Assembly (NCBI GenBank): GCA_949317995.1
Contig: OX439037.1
Coordinates: 17,472,324-17,536,323, forward strand
Direction of reading: 5' to 3'
Source of the DNA: Acholoe squamosa
Lineage: Eukaryota > Annelida > Polychaeta > Phyllodocida > Polynoidae
DNA: 64,000 nt
This document shows positions 41,025 to 53,440 of this stretch, piece by piece. The first letter of the stretch is position 1. Each line of letters starts with the position of its first letter. The position numbers and the translations under genes were made by a program. The notes beneath the pieces were generated by a model that was not told the DNA's origin, searched no databases, and was given only the letters and a program-made list of their open reading frames with translations.

Positions 41025-43377
41025 CATAGGGCGGTGCCAGAAGATTTCTGCCTGCAGCTTCTGACCATGGACAGCATCAGCAAGTAGATATAGCGAGTAT
41101 GTACAGACGACAAGTCTGCACCCTACCACCTATCGGTAATTGTGTGCCAGCAAGCAGAAATGGGAGTTCCTGCGGGATTTAGTACCTGTTTTAGCCACCA
41201 GGGGATAGCACTTTGGGCTAGAATAGGAAAAATAAGCCTTAAACTATTATAGGGTACTTTTCTATGTAGAATTCAATGATTTTTGATAGAATGTTCTATT
41301 TTGGGTGAAAAGCTTCCAAAATAGGCTTGTAAAAAGAACGTTTCTGGCCCTAAATAGGCATTTTTGTAGATTTCTGTGTTCATGGAAACATGATTCTCCT
41401 ATTTATGATCCCATTCAAAGGAATTTTTAACCAGGTTTACTATGGTGAAAACAGAACGAAAATACCATTTCTAGATCAAAAGTTATAGGCAAAAGAATAA
41501 GAAGATTATGCTAATTTAGCTAATTAGCATAAACTATGCTAATTATATAGATGTATCTCACGACCAATTAGGCATAAAGCTAATTGCCATTCAGGAAATG
41601 GTCATACCTACCCATATTTATCAAGCCATTCTCCTAAACTTACAGAAGTATCTTCCCTTGCAATATATTACTGGAAAGCTATATCTGAATTTTAAAGTTG
41701 ACTTTTAGCACGGAGCACTCTTTCTCCTTCCCTCTACACAATTAGGGAGTCAAGGTGGCAGCAGGGAGACAGCCTGATGTGGACAGTAACCCATTCTTTG
41801 ATTATGGAGGTTGTGAATGTGATATGATCTGCTGAGGCTGCGGTATAGCTAATCTTTCTACGTCACTTTGTCTCTGAAACCAAGACCTGCTCTTGGAATA
41901 CGATGCAGGCTGTGGTAATCCATGAGCATCTTGATCAAATACTTTTTTGGGGGGAGGGGGAGGCGATAGACGTCATAACAGTTCCCATGATAATTTATTT
42001 ATTCTTAGGGAACTCTATTGACACCTCCCATGTATTACAGGGTGACCTTTTATGACAATGTAGATCTGCGATCAGGTGCTTAATATATTCAATCCAATAT
42101 TGTAAAATTATTTCCCCGATATTACATGCTGAAATGACAAAGTTGAGGATACGTTTGGGCTATATTCACTAGTGAGAAAAGTTTAGCTAGTATTGTGTAC
42201 TAACCAGAAACTCCACGGCATGGACATAAGAGTATCCTTATGCACACTGTAGACCCACAGGTGGCTTAACAAGCCACAAGTGGGTCTACACTGTACATAT
42301 GGGTATAAGTATGCACATGTAATGGTGTTTCTTTTTCATTCTAGTGTTTCTTTTTCATTCGACCTACAAGAACAACAACAAACCTAGTTTATTCCCCAAG
42401 TGTAACTGAGGAAAGAAGAGTTAAGAAGTAAATTGTACCATTTTTGCTCATTGGCATAGAAATCGTCATGTGTTGACACTCTTTAGACCATAATAACATT
42501 ATGATATCCATGTAATATTGTATTGATTGTCTTTGTTGCCCCAGGTCCTCCTGGGTCATTGGCGGCGCCTTTTCAGTCAAAAACTGAGGATCATGAATTG
42601 GAACTTTAGATGGGAATTGCTCATCAAAGTTAGGGGATAATTTGACAAAAAAAAATCATGGAAACGTGTTCTTTATGATCTTGTCTTTCATTTTACATGC
42701 ACAATTCCCAAAAAAGAAATTTTTTTACCTATGAAAAAGGCTGAAAAAAAAAAAAAACCTGACATGTTTGACTTACTTTATCATGAAAACGAGGTCCATA
42801 GGATTGCATTGGGTGGTAGATTTTGGCAGTAGTCAGGGGGTAGAAATAACACATTTGCTCCTATGGGAATTGGACAATTAAGACGCCTTTTTTCAGCAGG
42901 TAAGGTGGAATTCTCGGTCCAGGAGGGGTTAAGACCGTTAGTATAAGAGTGTGTCAGATTTTTTTTTAGAATTCAATTTATATTGCCAAAGATACATGGA
43001 TAATATTCAAAAAGCAATTTATATCAAGGTAAATCGATAGAATCTAACTTTTCTCAGTCGAAAATGCTACTACCTGCAAGGAGCAGTAGATTTCGAAATT
43101 TAAATGCCTGCTTTCATCTAAGACCATATAAAGCCTCTCCAACAACACACATGCTGAGCTTTCCTTGCAGACTAATTGTTCAGTAGTTCATCTATAGGGA
43201 ATTCAGAAAACTAGGATTTTCAGTAGTCACTGAGTGGCATCCCCGGCATCTCACCCTAGCTCTATATGCTTAGTCAGTGCAGCATGGAAATATCCTCAAA
43301 ACTTGTAGAAATGTGGCATACCGGTACTTGTTATCAAATAAAAGCTCACACTGCTGGGAATCATAAAAACATAAATT
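41025..43377. other. Intergenic or 3' UTR, non-coding
   Basis: No supported gene. It holds a short perfect palindrome ATTAGCATA-AAC-TATGCTAAT (41523-41543) and a strong hairpin (42248-42290). Possible arginase 3' UTR at the left. Confidence 0.45.
42248..42290. repeat. Hairpin-forming inverted repeat
   Basis: TGTAGACCCACAGGTGGCTT and AAGCCACAAGTGGGTCTACA pair with 18 of 20 matches around a 3-4 base loop. It could be a tiny MITE or foldback element. Confidence 0.6.
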
Positions 43378-44090
43378 TTGAGTCCCGATAATCTCTTTAG
43401 CAATTCTTTTACTAAAAAGAAGTTGAATAAAATTATTTCTCTTTCTTTGATATTTTTAGGGCTTTTACGGGTCGAAGGTAGCACTCACTATGACAAGGAC
43501 AGTCAACTTGTTGACAAGACGAAGACAATACCAACAGCAGAAAATAAATCTCCGTTTGGGATGAGCTTTGCTGCAGAAGCTAGAAATGTCTCCAGCACAA
43601 ATTTAAATGTGACTGCCAGCAACATAGACGTTGATCTATTACTCATATCTACACCCACATCAGCTGGACATCGGTGCACTTGTCCTGATTCATTAGGTGA
43701 ATCTGAACTACCCTTGGTGGCGACATCTTCCCTACCACCACAACAACCCATGGCAGAGACGTCTTCCATGGTATCAGAGCAACACAGGACATCTCAATCC
43801 TACCCTCCACCACACCAGCCCATCCAAACAAAGACATGTATGCCAGTGCAGCAACATATGAGATACACACAGTTGCCGCCACCACTGCAACCGGAAACTA
43901 CTACAGCATATTTGCCACAACAGCAATCAATGACATATATGCAGTTTTCAGCCTCAGAGCAGCCTATGTCATCTACTTCACACTTGACCATGACATTGTC
44001 CCCACCACATGTGCAGGGAGATGTACCCTCACCTCAGTCACCAAAGCAGAGTGAAATGGCTACAGCACAGCTATGCACACGGAGTGGTTT
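43378..44090 (+). CDS. Low-complexity ORF, possible exon
   Basis: An open frame continues to 44175 (265 aa). A TTTTTAG acceptor-like site lies at about 43460. From there the protein is rich in Ser, Thr, Pro and Gln, with repeated PPxQPM-type phrases. No recognised domain. The last part is antisense to a better-supported minus-strand frame, so the end is doubtful. It may be chance openness in CAN-rich sequence. Confidence 0.25.
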
Positions 44091-46736
44091 AGCAACAGCA
44101 CAATATTCCATGTACCATGCATTGATCAGTCCAACCAACTGGCTCACTGTTTTGTTCTGGATATTGTCATACTGAGCTCGTTCTTCTGGTGTTATAAACA
44201 CAGGGGGTTCATTGAATGGGACTGCCATCTACTTCATGAAACCTCCAGTTTTCTGATGATCAAGGACGTTTTGCAGGTAGATGGCCACTGGATTCAGGTC
44301 TGAAGACTTCTGCCACAGCTTTGTACGAGCATGGATTTACAAAGATTGGCTCGCTAACTCTGATGTTTGGAGGCTTGTCAGGGTGTAGCTGTGGCAAATG
44401 GTCATACTCGGTGGTGGTAGCTTGTTGTCTCTCATATGATACACTGAATGATGAATCATCCTTCTGTTTGTAGACGACTCTCACAGCACCTTTAAAAAGC
44501 AAGGAATAATATTTGATGAGAACAAGTATATATTGTAAAACTGTTACTCTCAAGGTCCTATCCATCCTATATGCAAGGTCTTACAGTTACTCACAATAAA
44601 GACTTATCCAGTTATGTCACAATGCAATATCAATTAATCCTTCAAAGGATTCATTAATACATCATTTCCACTCATTCCTTTGATGCATAAATGAATTAAA
44701 AACCTATCAAAGATGCACATGGCAGCCTAATGGCGTTGGTATATTGCTGTAGGGTCAACATGATGTTTAATGCAGTGCTAACCAGCACTGCATTGGTCCA
44801 TCATGACAAGAAGAAATTTTGGACCTGAAGGAATTAAACTCTTCTTACGATCAAGGGTAATAGTGAAATTTATATAGATTTGCAATGAAACTCCTAAATT
44901 GCATCCCCGTGTATGAAAATGAATGCTCAATGTCATAAATGCAGTTTGGAAATTTACCATACACTTCTGTACTTTTTTGACACTGTTGCTGTTTGATATA
45001 CCTTACCTGGTCGTGCCTTCTTTGATTTCTCTGCTTTTCTTTAGCCTGTTCACGTTGTTCTTTAGCAGGAGGTAAATCTGCACCACATGATGGGCAGTTG
45101 CGCTTCAATAGGCCTATCTCTGTGACCCCACATGCTCCACATTCTTTGAATTGCTCAGCTTTCCGGTTTGATGCAACTTCCTTGTCAATAGCATCCACAC
45201 ACTTGCCACCAACGATTATTTGCTCTTTGGCAACGTGAAGAAGGAAAATGTTTCATTATTAGCTCTTCAACCCAATTGTTTCAAAGAAAAGGTGTAGCTT
45301 AAAGTGTTCCTGAATTCAGGGTACAGCCTGTATCATACATTCTCGGTTCACCGAAGGTACCTCGGTTTCACCCTAGGTGGCGTGCTCAACTGGCCTCATT
45401 CAATATTGCAGGATCGTAGATTAAAATGTTATAACTGCAGAAAGTTACAAACCTGTTTTATGATATTTGTAAGCCATGGATGAAAATACAAAGACCTATG
45501 TGTAACGTTGGCCCCATATATCCTATTATGGCTACGGGGGCATGTAACATATCAGAATAAAGGTCTTTAAGTCCCCCTTGTGGATGCAATGAGAACTAAA
45601 ACCCCCCATATAAGATGCGCCTTATACGGGGGAGATTACGGTACTACAGTTATCTTTACTTTCTTTCACCTCTGTATCAATGTCCATGAACATGACCATA
45701 GTGACAATACTGCACATGGATCGGTTGTCAATGCAGATGTTCCAGCGTCTTTGCAGAACCTGATTGTTATCAAAGACACCTAAGATGTCACCCTTTAAAG
45801 TCGGTAGTTCCAGGCTGCCTTGTGTATGTGCTAACTTATCCAAATAGTTCCTAATAGTCTGGTAACCACCAAATGGTGCTGTGCACGACATCAGACTGAC
45901 CGCTTCACGACTTTTTGTCTGGTTGTATACCAGGATGATTTCCCTGAAGTGGAATGGGAGTACTGCTATGGGCATTGTGAGGCCCATACATGCTTCAATG
46001 GGGCTTCCCTAGCCCACTTAAAAGGGTCTATTTCTCCTCTTTCCTATCCCCTCAGATGTGTGTGGTGCACATATGCACGGGCACTGACACATTCCTCTGT
46101 GAAATTGTGTAATGTCGTTCTCGCCATGAATATGACCTTAGCTGTCGAAATGGCGTTAAACATCTATTACTCACTCACTCACTCACATGCTTCAATGGCC
46201 TTTGCAAGTTTGTATATGTGGGACTGTTCTTTGACAGGCACTGGAAGATCAGCACAGTCAGATGAAGGTTTTGCTGTTTTCTGACTGGTTCCATCCCAAA
46301 GGCCGGTAAGAAAGTGTGTCAAAACACGGTTGCGGGAATCCAGGTATTCGGGTTTACACATTTTGTTAAGTGACTCCAGATTCCGGAAATCTCCCATTGT
46401 GAGGTTCCAGACATCAGTCCTGATGCCCTGCCTCTCACCTGCTGCCAGTTCATAGGCGATCAGGGCCCTCATTTCAACTGACAACGTTTTCAGGTCTTCA
46501 CGTAATGTCCCTGGAGATAATACTATAACCATGTCGGTGTTTGTTCCTGTATCATTTGGTTCATATTTCAAAGTCTCTGCATCTGGAGATTCAGGGACAT
46601 CAGGCTCATTTAACAGTTGATCGGCAACTAAGGGATCAAAATTGATCGAGGCATTTTCCAGAATCTCATAGTCACTTTCAGTGTCAAGCAGTCCAATGTC
46701 TGATAGATCCAGAACATCATCTTGAAGCAGTTGACT
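44034..46736 (-). CDS. Uncharacterised multi-exon gene, possibly decayed
   Basis: Probable exons on the minus strand: about 46736-46189 (acidic start, then LREDLKTLSVEMRALIAYEL and HFLTGLWDGTSQ), 45998-45672 (AVLPFHFREI and GDILGVFDNNQVLQRRW, donor GTGAAA), about 45215-45007 (zinc ribbon CGACG...CPSCGA, donor GTAAGG), 44489 to about 44290, and a final frame 44228-44034. The order resembles invertebrate hypothetical proteins with an FDNxQV motif, but I cannot name the family or function. A 183-bp insertion with a 14-bp flanking duplication separates the first two exons. The phase from the third to the fourth exon does not fit, so an exon may be missing or the gene may be a pseudogene. Confidence 0.45.
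46002..46184 (-). mobile_element. 183-bp insertion with 14-bp target duplication
   Basis: ACATGCTTCAATGG occurs at 45988-46001 and 46185-46198. Between them, on the minus strand, the sequence starts GTGAGTGAGTGAGTAATAG, a splice-donor-like start, and ends before a GAAG acceptor-like end. A 14-bp duplication suggests a SINE-type insertion. Without it the two coding parts join in frame. Confidence 0.5.
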
Positions 46737-47108
46737 GTAAGGGTTGGTAAAATTAACTGATGTTTTTGCTAAACATGTTTAGATGTTTAAAGTTTAAACA
46801 GCTGAATAATATGTGTTTAGATTTAAACACCAATATGTTTAGATGCTTGGATGTCGAATCCACACCAGGTAGCAGCACTACCTTTGAATGGACTGTCTGT
46901 ACACAATTATAATCAATTGTTGTTACAAATGTCCCCAAATCCCATGTTTATTGTCATTTCTTTTTATTGAATGTCATGAGAATAGGAACAGCAATAGAAA
47001 ATTGACTAGATTCTCCTTACACCAGCATCATTGCCATAAAATAGTCAATATGCTCCATGACTTACACCTATTTCATGTTATTTTGGAATGGATAAAGCAA
47101 TGTCCTTG
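46737..47108. other. Non-coding
   Basis: No gene. Several AAACATGTTTAGATG-type phrases occur at 46770-46850 and again at 47820-47895 (TGTTTAGG, TAAACAC), possibly ends of another small repeat. Confidence 0.35.
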
Positions 47109-47110
47109 CT

Positions 47111-47500
47111 GCCCGGGAGGCGTGGCGCAGTCGGTAGCGCGTCCGCTCACAGGCCGTAAGGTCGTGGGTTCGGTTCCCGGCCCGGCCGGGGCATAGTGGT
47201 GGTTCCAAACGTCGCCGTAAGGTGTCGTTTGAGTTCCTCCCTGCTCTGGCTAGGCTGTGCTGGAAAGTCTCTCGGCGGTCATGGCAGACAAATGACTTGA
47301 AACAGGCCTGTCCATCTCTCACTATGCCTATGTAGTGACGGATGTTAAAGAACCATTGCCTCGGTAAATGTGAAGGGGCGTGATTTCTACCTTAGCTCCC
47401 TCTAGTGTACGGGTCCGGGTTTCACGCCACGGGACCTCTCACCCTCGACGTGTCCTTGAGGCACATAGGTGAGGTTTAAATTCAAAGCAAAGCAAAGCCA
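47111..47500 (+). mobile_element. tRNA-derived SINE
   Basis: Begins with a tRNA-like head with A box TGGCGCAGTCGG (47123-47134) and B box GGTTCGGTTCC (47167-47177), suited to RNA polymerase III. The body contains CTCGGCGGTCATGGCAGAC and TTAAAGAACCATTGCC, and the tail is a short AAGCAAAGCAAAGCC repeat. About 390 bp. Confidence 0.7.
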
Positions 47501-48784
47501 AGCTGCTGTACTTTCTGAAGTCTCTCATAGTGTGTACATACATGTGTATAAGTGTAGCTGTGGCTGACATCTTTGGAAACTTTGACATGTAGATAACTAC
47601 CTGCTGATGTCCCCCCAGTAAATGAGAAAGCAAACAAAAGATATTCCTTTATTTTTTCAATGCATACATGTCTGCAAATCCTAACCATAACAAATCACAT
47701 AGACATGTAAACACAAAAATTCATAAACATATAAACACAAAATTTCATAGGTATCTAAACACAAATTTTATACCTAAACACCTACATTTCTAAATACCTG
47801 AGCTAAGCACATTGTTTGGCTAAACATGTTTAGGAAACTAATGTGATTACAAAAACGTTGCAAGAATATGTTTAAAATTGTGTTTAGGCTCTAAACACCG
47901 TTTTTGCAGTGTACTGGTCGTTGAATGTCTTTAGGAACATAATCTATATCTTGGAAGTGATCTTCTTTAACTGCAGGAATACAGTTGGTGCGCACATCTC
48001 CTTTAAGCTGACTTGAAGACCGTCCACAAAGTAGAAGTAGTTCAATGATAGTGGCTTTAAGGATCTTACGTTTAGCACGAAATGGTACTCAAACATCATC
48101 ATCAACTCCAAGGTGCAACTCACTGGTGGCACACACCTTCTTCCTTTTCTGTGATGATGACTGCAAAGTAACCAGAACAATGACACCATTAGCAACATAA
48201 TTATATGAATAATTCTGCAGTGGTTTTTATAAATTTATGAAATCAACCATTCTACAATCTACAGACAATATTGCATCATGCTGTGATATGTTAGACCCTG
48301 CTAACTCATAATAGAACATGAGGCAGGCCAGGCGGTTCCGGGGGCCCAGCTTCACATAGGTTTTTTAATTTTTAAAATCCATTCAGAAGAAAAAAGTTTT
48401 TTTTATTGTTTTGACCATATTCTCAAACTCTAGGTGCATCGTATATGCAGGGCGGGCCTTATACATGAGTATGTTATCTGAAACAAATATTTTTTTTTGC
48501 CTTATAACCATTTCAGGGGGGCCCACTACAGTTTCAGGCTACTTGACAATTTTTCTGGCATCTTAAAGTTGAACAAAAAATAATAACTGATCTGGACGAA
48601 GTCAACAGTAGATTTAGACTTGGCAAAATCATATAGGATTCATTTAGGGTCAAATTTTGCAGACTTTCGTACTGTTATATTGTGTAAAATCCTCACATAT
48701 AGGACGCACCCTATCTTGGGATGAATCCTTTAGCGTGCAGAGGGTGTGATTTTGGTGTATAAGCCACTTCTTTTACATAAGTAT
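47501..48784. other. Non-coding
   Basis: No supported gene. AT-rich, with short poly-T runs and the TTTAAACAC-type phrases noted at 46737-47108. The last four bases, GTAT, are one copy of the solo LTR target duplication. Confidence 0.4.
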
Positions 48785-49201
48785 TGTGGTGGTCCCGCGT
48801 CGTCTTCGAGGTACCTTCGTGGTCCTCGTGGGCGACATCGAGAGCACCTCTATTGCCCGATGCCTGGGGGCGCTGGAGTCCAGCGCCACGTCACCACTTG
48901 GTCACGTGGCCCTTGACTTCGGTGTATATAAGGCCGTTGTACGGCCTTCCTCAGGGTCAGTCCAGCCCCGACTGACCATCGCTGCTGCACAGAGGAGGTG
49001 TATGTGGAATATCAACTGTAGACACTAGAAGGCCTAGTGTCGAACCTGTTATAGAGTTCAAACTCTGCCACCTGTAACTGTGATCGAGAACGGCTGATGC
49101 CTATGTGTTATTAGACAATAAAGTTTTAACTGGAACCTGAATAGTTGTTCTTCGTTGTTTATCGAAAGATTCGATATAACATCGAGGGGTAGAACGCTAC
49201 A
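48785..49201 (+). repeat. Solo LTR of a gypsy A-related family
   Basis: 417 bp starting TGTGGTGG and ending CGCTACA, flanked by GTAT on both sides (48781-48784 and 49202-49205). It has a TATA box (GTATATAAGG, about 48924) and AATAAA (49117-49122). Its length, 4-bp duplication and layout (CACGTGGC upstream of TATA, TTCCTCAG downstream) closely resemble the gypsy A LTR. Confidence 0.8.
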
Positions 49202-49205
49202 GTAT

Positions 49206-50711
49206 TTACGGTATTTGATTTGGATATACTTGTACCATAATACCTTGCAGGAAATTTGAAAGTCTAAGTACTGTTCCAGGGCATGTATGTGGGCCACTAT
49301 TGAAATCTTTTTTTTTAAAGGGTCACTTCTATTTCCGTCACCCAATTAAAAAAAGTCATGATTCTTTTCTTTGATTTTTTTTTTTACTTTTCCACAAACT
49401 CAGTGTGATTATATGCAGTGCCTCTGATATACATGAATTTACAGTAGTTGATATATTATGAAAATACCTTAGGCTTCTTGGCCTTGCCCGTATTTCAGGT
49501 GGGAAACACCTGTCAAACGTGTTGGCCAGTGTGTTTGTAGACAGCAGACAGAGGTGGACTCTCTTTTTTACTGAAAGAAAAAAAAAAGGTGTTTGATAAC
49601 TATTTCTATGAACAAGAAGCAACTGATAGAATGTCATCTGTAAAACCGTGGCTAGTACCAGAAAACAAATCAAAGTGCTGATGATAGGACCAGGTGCTTT
49701 TTAACTAAGATTGTGTAGTGTTAGAATAAGTTATGTGTCCTTATTCTAAGCATTGTAATTAGGGGATGGGTGGCATAAGGGCATGCCCCCCTTCGAGACA
49801 TTTTTTAAAATCATACCCGGTACTCTAGAGTCTGATGCAATTTGGCACACAATGCCCTGCTCTTTTACCCATGTCGAATAAATGGTGTTAATTGCTATCA
49901 ACCATGTCACCCCCATACATCCCACTTAAGAAATCCTCCAATATAGTTTTCTATCCCCCCCTACCAAATTTTTTGATATTTTTAGAAATATTTAGAAATA
50001 AAATGGTGCATTTTGACGAGTTCTAAGGGAATGGTTCTCTGCTGAATTGGATTTAAGATGTAGTCCCTAAGTTAGTGCTCTGATACTGTTTTGAAATAGC
50101 ATATACTTATGGAGGGCAAAAACATAGTCTTGCCCACCCTAACATTTAAGTTGGAGGGGCACATGCCCCCCTGGTCCCCACCCCCCTTGTTCCATTGCCA
50201 CTGAGGGGGATGTTCAGGATGGTAGATAATTCATGAATGTAATTTGAGAGGATCTAAAGGGAATGCTAAGCCTAGGGAAGGGTGATTGATCCTGTAAATA
50301 ATCAGACTGTCCAGGCTAGCCTTACAAAAGCTACAGTCTGTCAGTGTCACTGGTGGCCCGACTGGGTAGTTTCCTTGTCTCCCTCCCTCCAACCGCAATG
50401 GCCAAGTTAAAAATAAAATGACTAGCCTCACCAGGCACCCGGGTCAGGCACTACAAGTTCCTATCCCAAATAACAAAACATGTGAAATGATGTTTTAGTT
50501 ACTAAATAACGCCAGGGTAATGAAAATAGGTAGACCCACCGGTATTCCAATCGGCCACACTGATTTGATGGGGTGGGAGGTTGTTTATAGAGCTTTTTCA
50601 GCGAATGTGTATTCACAGCCTCGGCGGCCCTAGGGGAAATCCCAAGTGTAAACAATGGGCAGCAAGCACACTGTAGTCTAGAGCCTACATGCTTCCACTT
50701 CCACGTTAGAT
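49206..50711. other. Non-coding
   Basis: No gene supported on either strand. There are poly-A and poly-T runs near 49310 and 49370. Confidence 0.4.
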
Positions 50712-51310
50712 TTTTATTTCAATATAAATTGGACCTTGATAATTTTTAGTTCCACATGTTCCCCTACATCTCTACCACTCCTGGTGAAAAAGATATTTTG
50801 AGCAAGCCAAAGGAATTCAAGAAATTAGGAATTTTTACAGGGTAGGAGATCGCCATAGTAAAGTTAGACACTCACTGTCACATACTGCACAGGGCATCCT
50901 TCCACCTAATAAATTCAAAATGTATATAAATCAGACATACATAATCATTAGTTTTCCATGCTCCCCTATATCTGTATTAGTGGTGAAAGGGATATTTTGA
51001 TAAATGGTTACAGGGTATTAGATCGCCACAGTAACTGGAGTGAGGCAGGCTACACACTCACTGCTCTAATGAATATTGCATGGCATATTTTCCAAATTCC
51101 ACATAAGATTTTCAATATTCATATAAATCAGACATTCAGAAATCTTAGCTTTACATGTTACCCTACATCTCTACTATTACTGGTGAACAGGAAATTTTGA
51201 TCAAGCTACAGAATTATGAGACAATTAAGATTTTGTACAGGGTAGCAGATCACCACAGTGCATTCTCTATGGCAGCTGGAGCAGGGTGGACAGTGGCAGA
51301 TCTCCAACAC
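50712..51310 (+). repeat. Three degenerate roughly 205-bp tandem repeats
   Basis: Units start near 50715, 50925 and 51118 with ATATAAATCAGAC, followed by TTCCATGCTCCCCTA-like and GGTGAAAGGGATATTTTGA-like phrases and ACAGGGTANNAGATCRCCA. Roughly 75% alike by eye. Confidence 0.6.
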
Positions 51311-51964
51311 CATCATGCACTGCAAATTGACGTCATGTGAAAAAACTCTATACGGTACACAGATTCAAATTGAACATTTATATACACCACAAATACTATG
51401 GTTTAACATGGTCTCCTTGTGTTGAAACAGACAATATGAATACGTACCTGAATTATCCCATAGTAGAATGTAGCCTTTGTGCAGAAATCGTGGTATAACT
51501 CACAATATTGATGACAAGCTGGACAACTCAGTGGGCAGTGATTTTGCGTGAAAGTTGGAAACGGAAATTTGCAGTGGATGTCTTCACTCTCCTAGCATAT
51601 ACATTGGTGTTAAGTATAGCTAGGAATGTGTATGGAGACTGCACTGTTTTGTCTGATGCTTGTTATCGGTGATGCTTGGTATTTATAATGCTTCTCAATT
51701 CTGTTATTGGCAACCAGCGAAAAGCCTAGAATCGTAGATTTCTCAGCTGTTCACTGAAAAACAAACCTGGTACTCTGCAAAATCCTAGACAAGACACCGA
51801 TTTTGATGGTAGAAATACTGGGTGCTTGCACAAATCTGTATCTTAATGCACAAACTCTGATAGAGTTTTTCTCATAGCCTTGATGCTTAATGTAGCACCG
51901 GCAAAAAAAGCCAGCACTGGCCTATCACCCATGATCATCAACATCAATGAAGCCGGTGCTGCCA
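51311..51964. other. Non-coding
   Basis: No gene. The end (51895-51925) carries the GCACCGGCAAAAAAAGCC repeat end also seen near 31895 and 32510. The gypsy C integrase begins abruptly after it, so that element is 5'-truncated here. Confidence 0.4.
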
Positions 51965-51984
51965 TCCTTGACAGAGCGTTGTTA

Positions 51985-52936
51985 TCTCCAGCAATTTCCA
52001 AACCTGATTATGTATTACTGTCATGGACACCTAACAAGTGGCCATTTCAGTAAAAACAGATCTTTAGAGAGGCTAGCTCGGAGGTACTATTGGCCAGGAA
52101 TGAGTGGTGATCTGTTACGGGGTATAGCTACTTGTCCTGACTGTTGTAAGTATAAATCAAGAGAAGGCATGGGGAAAATCCCCTAAGTCAAGAATTATTT
52201 GGACCACGATTCAGAAGAATAGCCATTGACATTATCAGTGGCTTCAGAACCACTCCAGGAGAAAATATCTGTATGATGGTAGTATCCGACTACTATACAA
52301 AATATACAAAAGTATTTGCCATGAAAAATCATAAAGCTACCAGATGTGCAGAAGCATTTGTGAGAGGATGGGTTCTACATTGCGGAGTACCCTTTATGCT
52401 GCATAGTGATCAGGGGCGAGAATTTGAATCTGCTTTATGGCAGGAAAAGTGCAATTACCTAGCCATCTGTAAAACCCGAACTAGTCCATATTGACAACAT
52501 TCGGATGGATCGATGGAAAGGTTTAATAGAACACTTATTCAGGTTCTGAAACATCTAGTCAATAAGTATCAGGATGATTGGGATATACAGTGCGATTTTG
52601 TAGTTCACACTTACAACAGCACTGTACATGCCACTATGAATTGTACCCCAAATATGCTGGTGTTTGGAGAAGATATGATAATGTCGGCTAATTTAGTATT
52701 TAATATTATTGATAGAAGCCCTGAGGTACCATGTACCATTATGTTTATGGAAGCACTCTGGGATAACTTTAAGAATGCATATGGAATGATTTGAGAGCAA
52801 TTACAGAAAGCTGCAAAAATGGCAGAAAATAGGATATGGGTGATCGAGTACTAAGGTTCTATAAGCCCCCTGAGACCTCAAAGTCGGAGCAAGCTGGGAT
52901 GGGCCTCATGTCATGACTAAGGTAATATCTGAAACA
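51985..52936 (+). pseudogene. Gypsy C integrase, broken
   Basis: Zinc domain (YYCHGHLTSGHF, ending CPDCC) in one frame to 52186, catalytic core in another (52273-52494, with SDYYTKYTKVFA and HSDQGREFES), a stop in place of the expected Arg-Pro at about 52494, then the Glu-containing part (52513-52794, MERFNRTLIQVL) and a GPF-type segment (DGPHVMTKVIS) at the DIRS junction. Close to gypsy A Pol by eye. Confidence 0.85.
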
Positions 52937-53383
52937 GACAGCCTAGAAAAATTACTAATGGTCAATATTCGCTTAGTCAGTGCCAAACTTGAACAAGGTG
53001 AGGAGGTAAAATATATTCTTGATCACATAGAAATGCTGCTGGAGAAATCTGCCACTAGAATATTTACCCTCAGCTCACTTGTAAATTATGACAAGAGTGT
53101 CAAAGATCGAGCTGACAAGAGGGGGATAAGAGCTTTTGAAACTGTTGAGAATTGTGACATCCTACGACACTTGAGCTACGATGGCACATACACAGCCCAA
53201 AAGTTGGCTAAGTCATCCAAACCTGTTGTCAAAAAATCAGTTAACTCAAAAAATCACTGTTATGCTTACAATAGGCCCGAGGGCTGCAAATTAAATCCCT
53301 GTCGTTACAGACACGTCTGTAGCTCATGTGACTCTGGAAACCACTCTGCTGACAAGTGTCAGAAGAATGGCTCGGAGAAGTAG
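52937..53383 (+). CDS. DIRS element Gag-like protein, 5'-truncated
   Basis: The open frame from 52913 begins inside gypsy C integrase. The DIRS part starts about SLEKLLMV. Helical region, then a Cys/His-rich C-terminus: CYAYNRPEGC...CRYRHVCSSC...H...C, a CCCH finger followed by a zinc-knuckle-like array, as in Gag proteins of animal DIRS/Ngaro elements. The stop at 53383 precedes the RT frame by 57 bases. Confidence 0.65.
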   Translation, partial: DSLEKLLMVNIRLVSAKLEQGEEVKYILDHIEMLLEKSATRIFTLSSLVNYDKSVKDRADKRGIRAFETVENCDILRHLSYDGTYTAQKLAKSSKPVVKKSVNSKNHCYAYNRPEGCKLNPCRYRHVCSSCDSGNHSADKCQKNGSEK

Positions 53384-53440
53384 GATGTTGCCTCTGGGGA
53401 GGGTCGTGCCTCCAGATTAGCTGGCCCTGCAGAGGCACTG

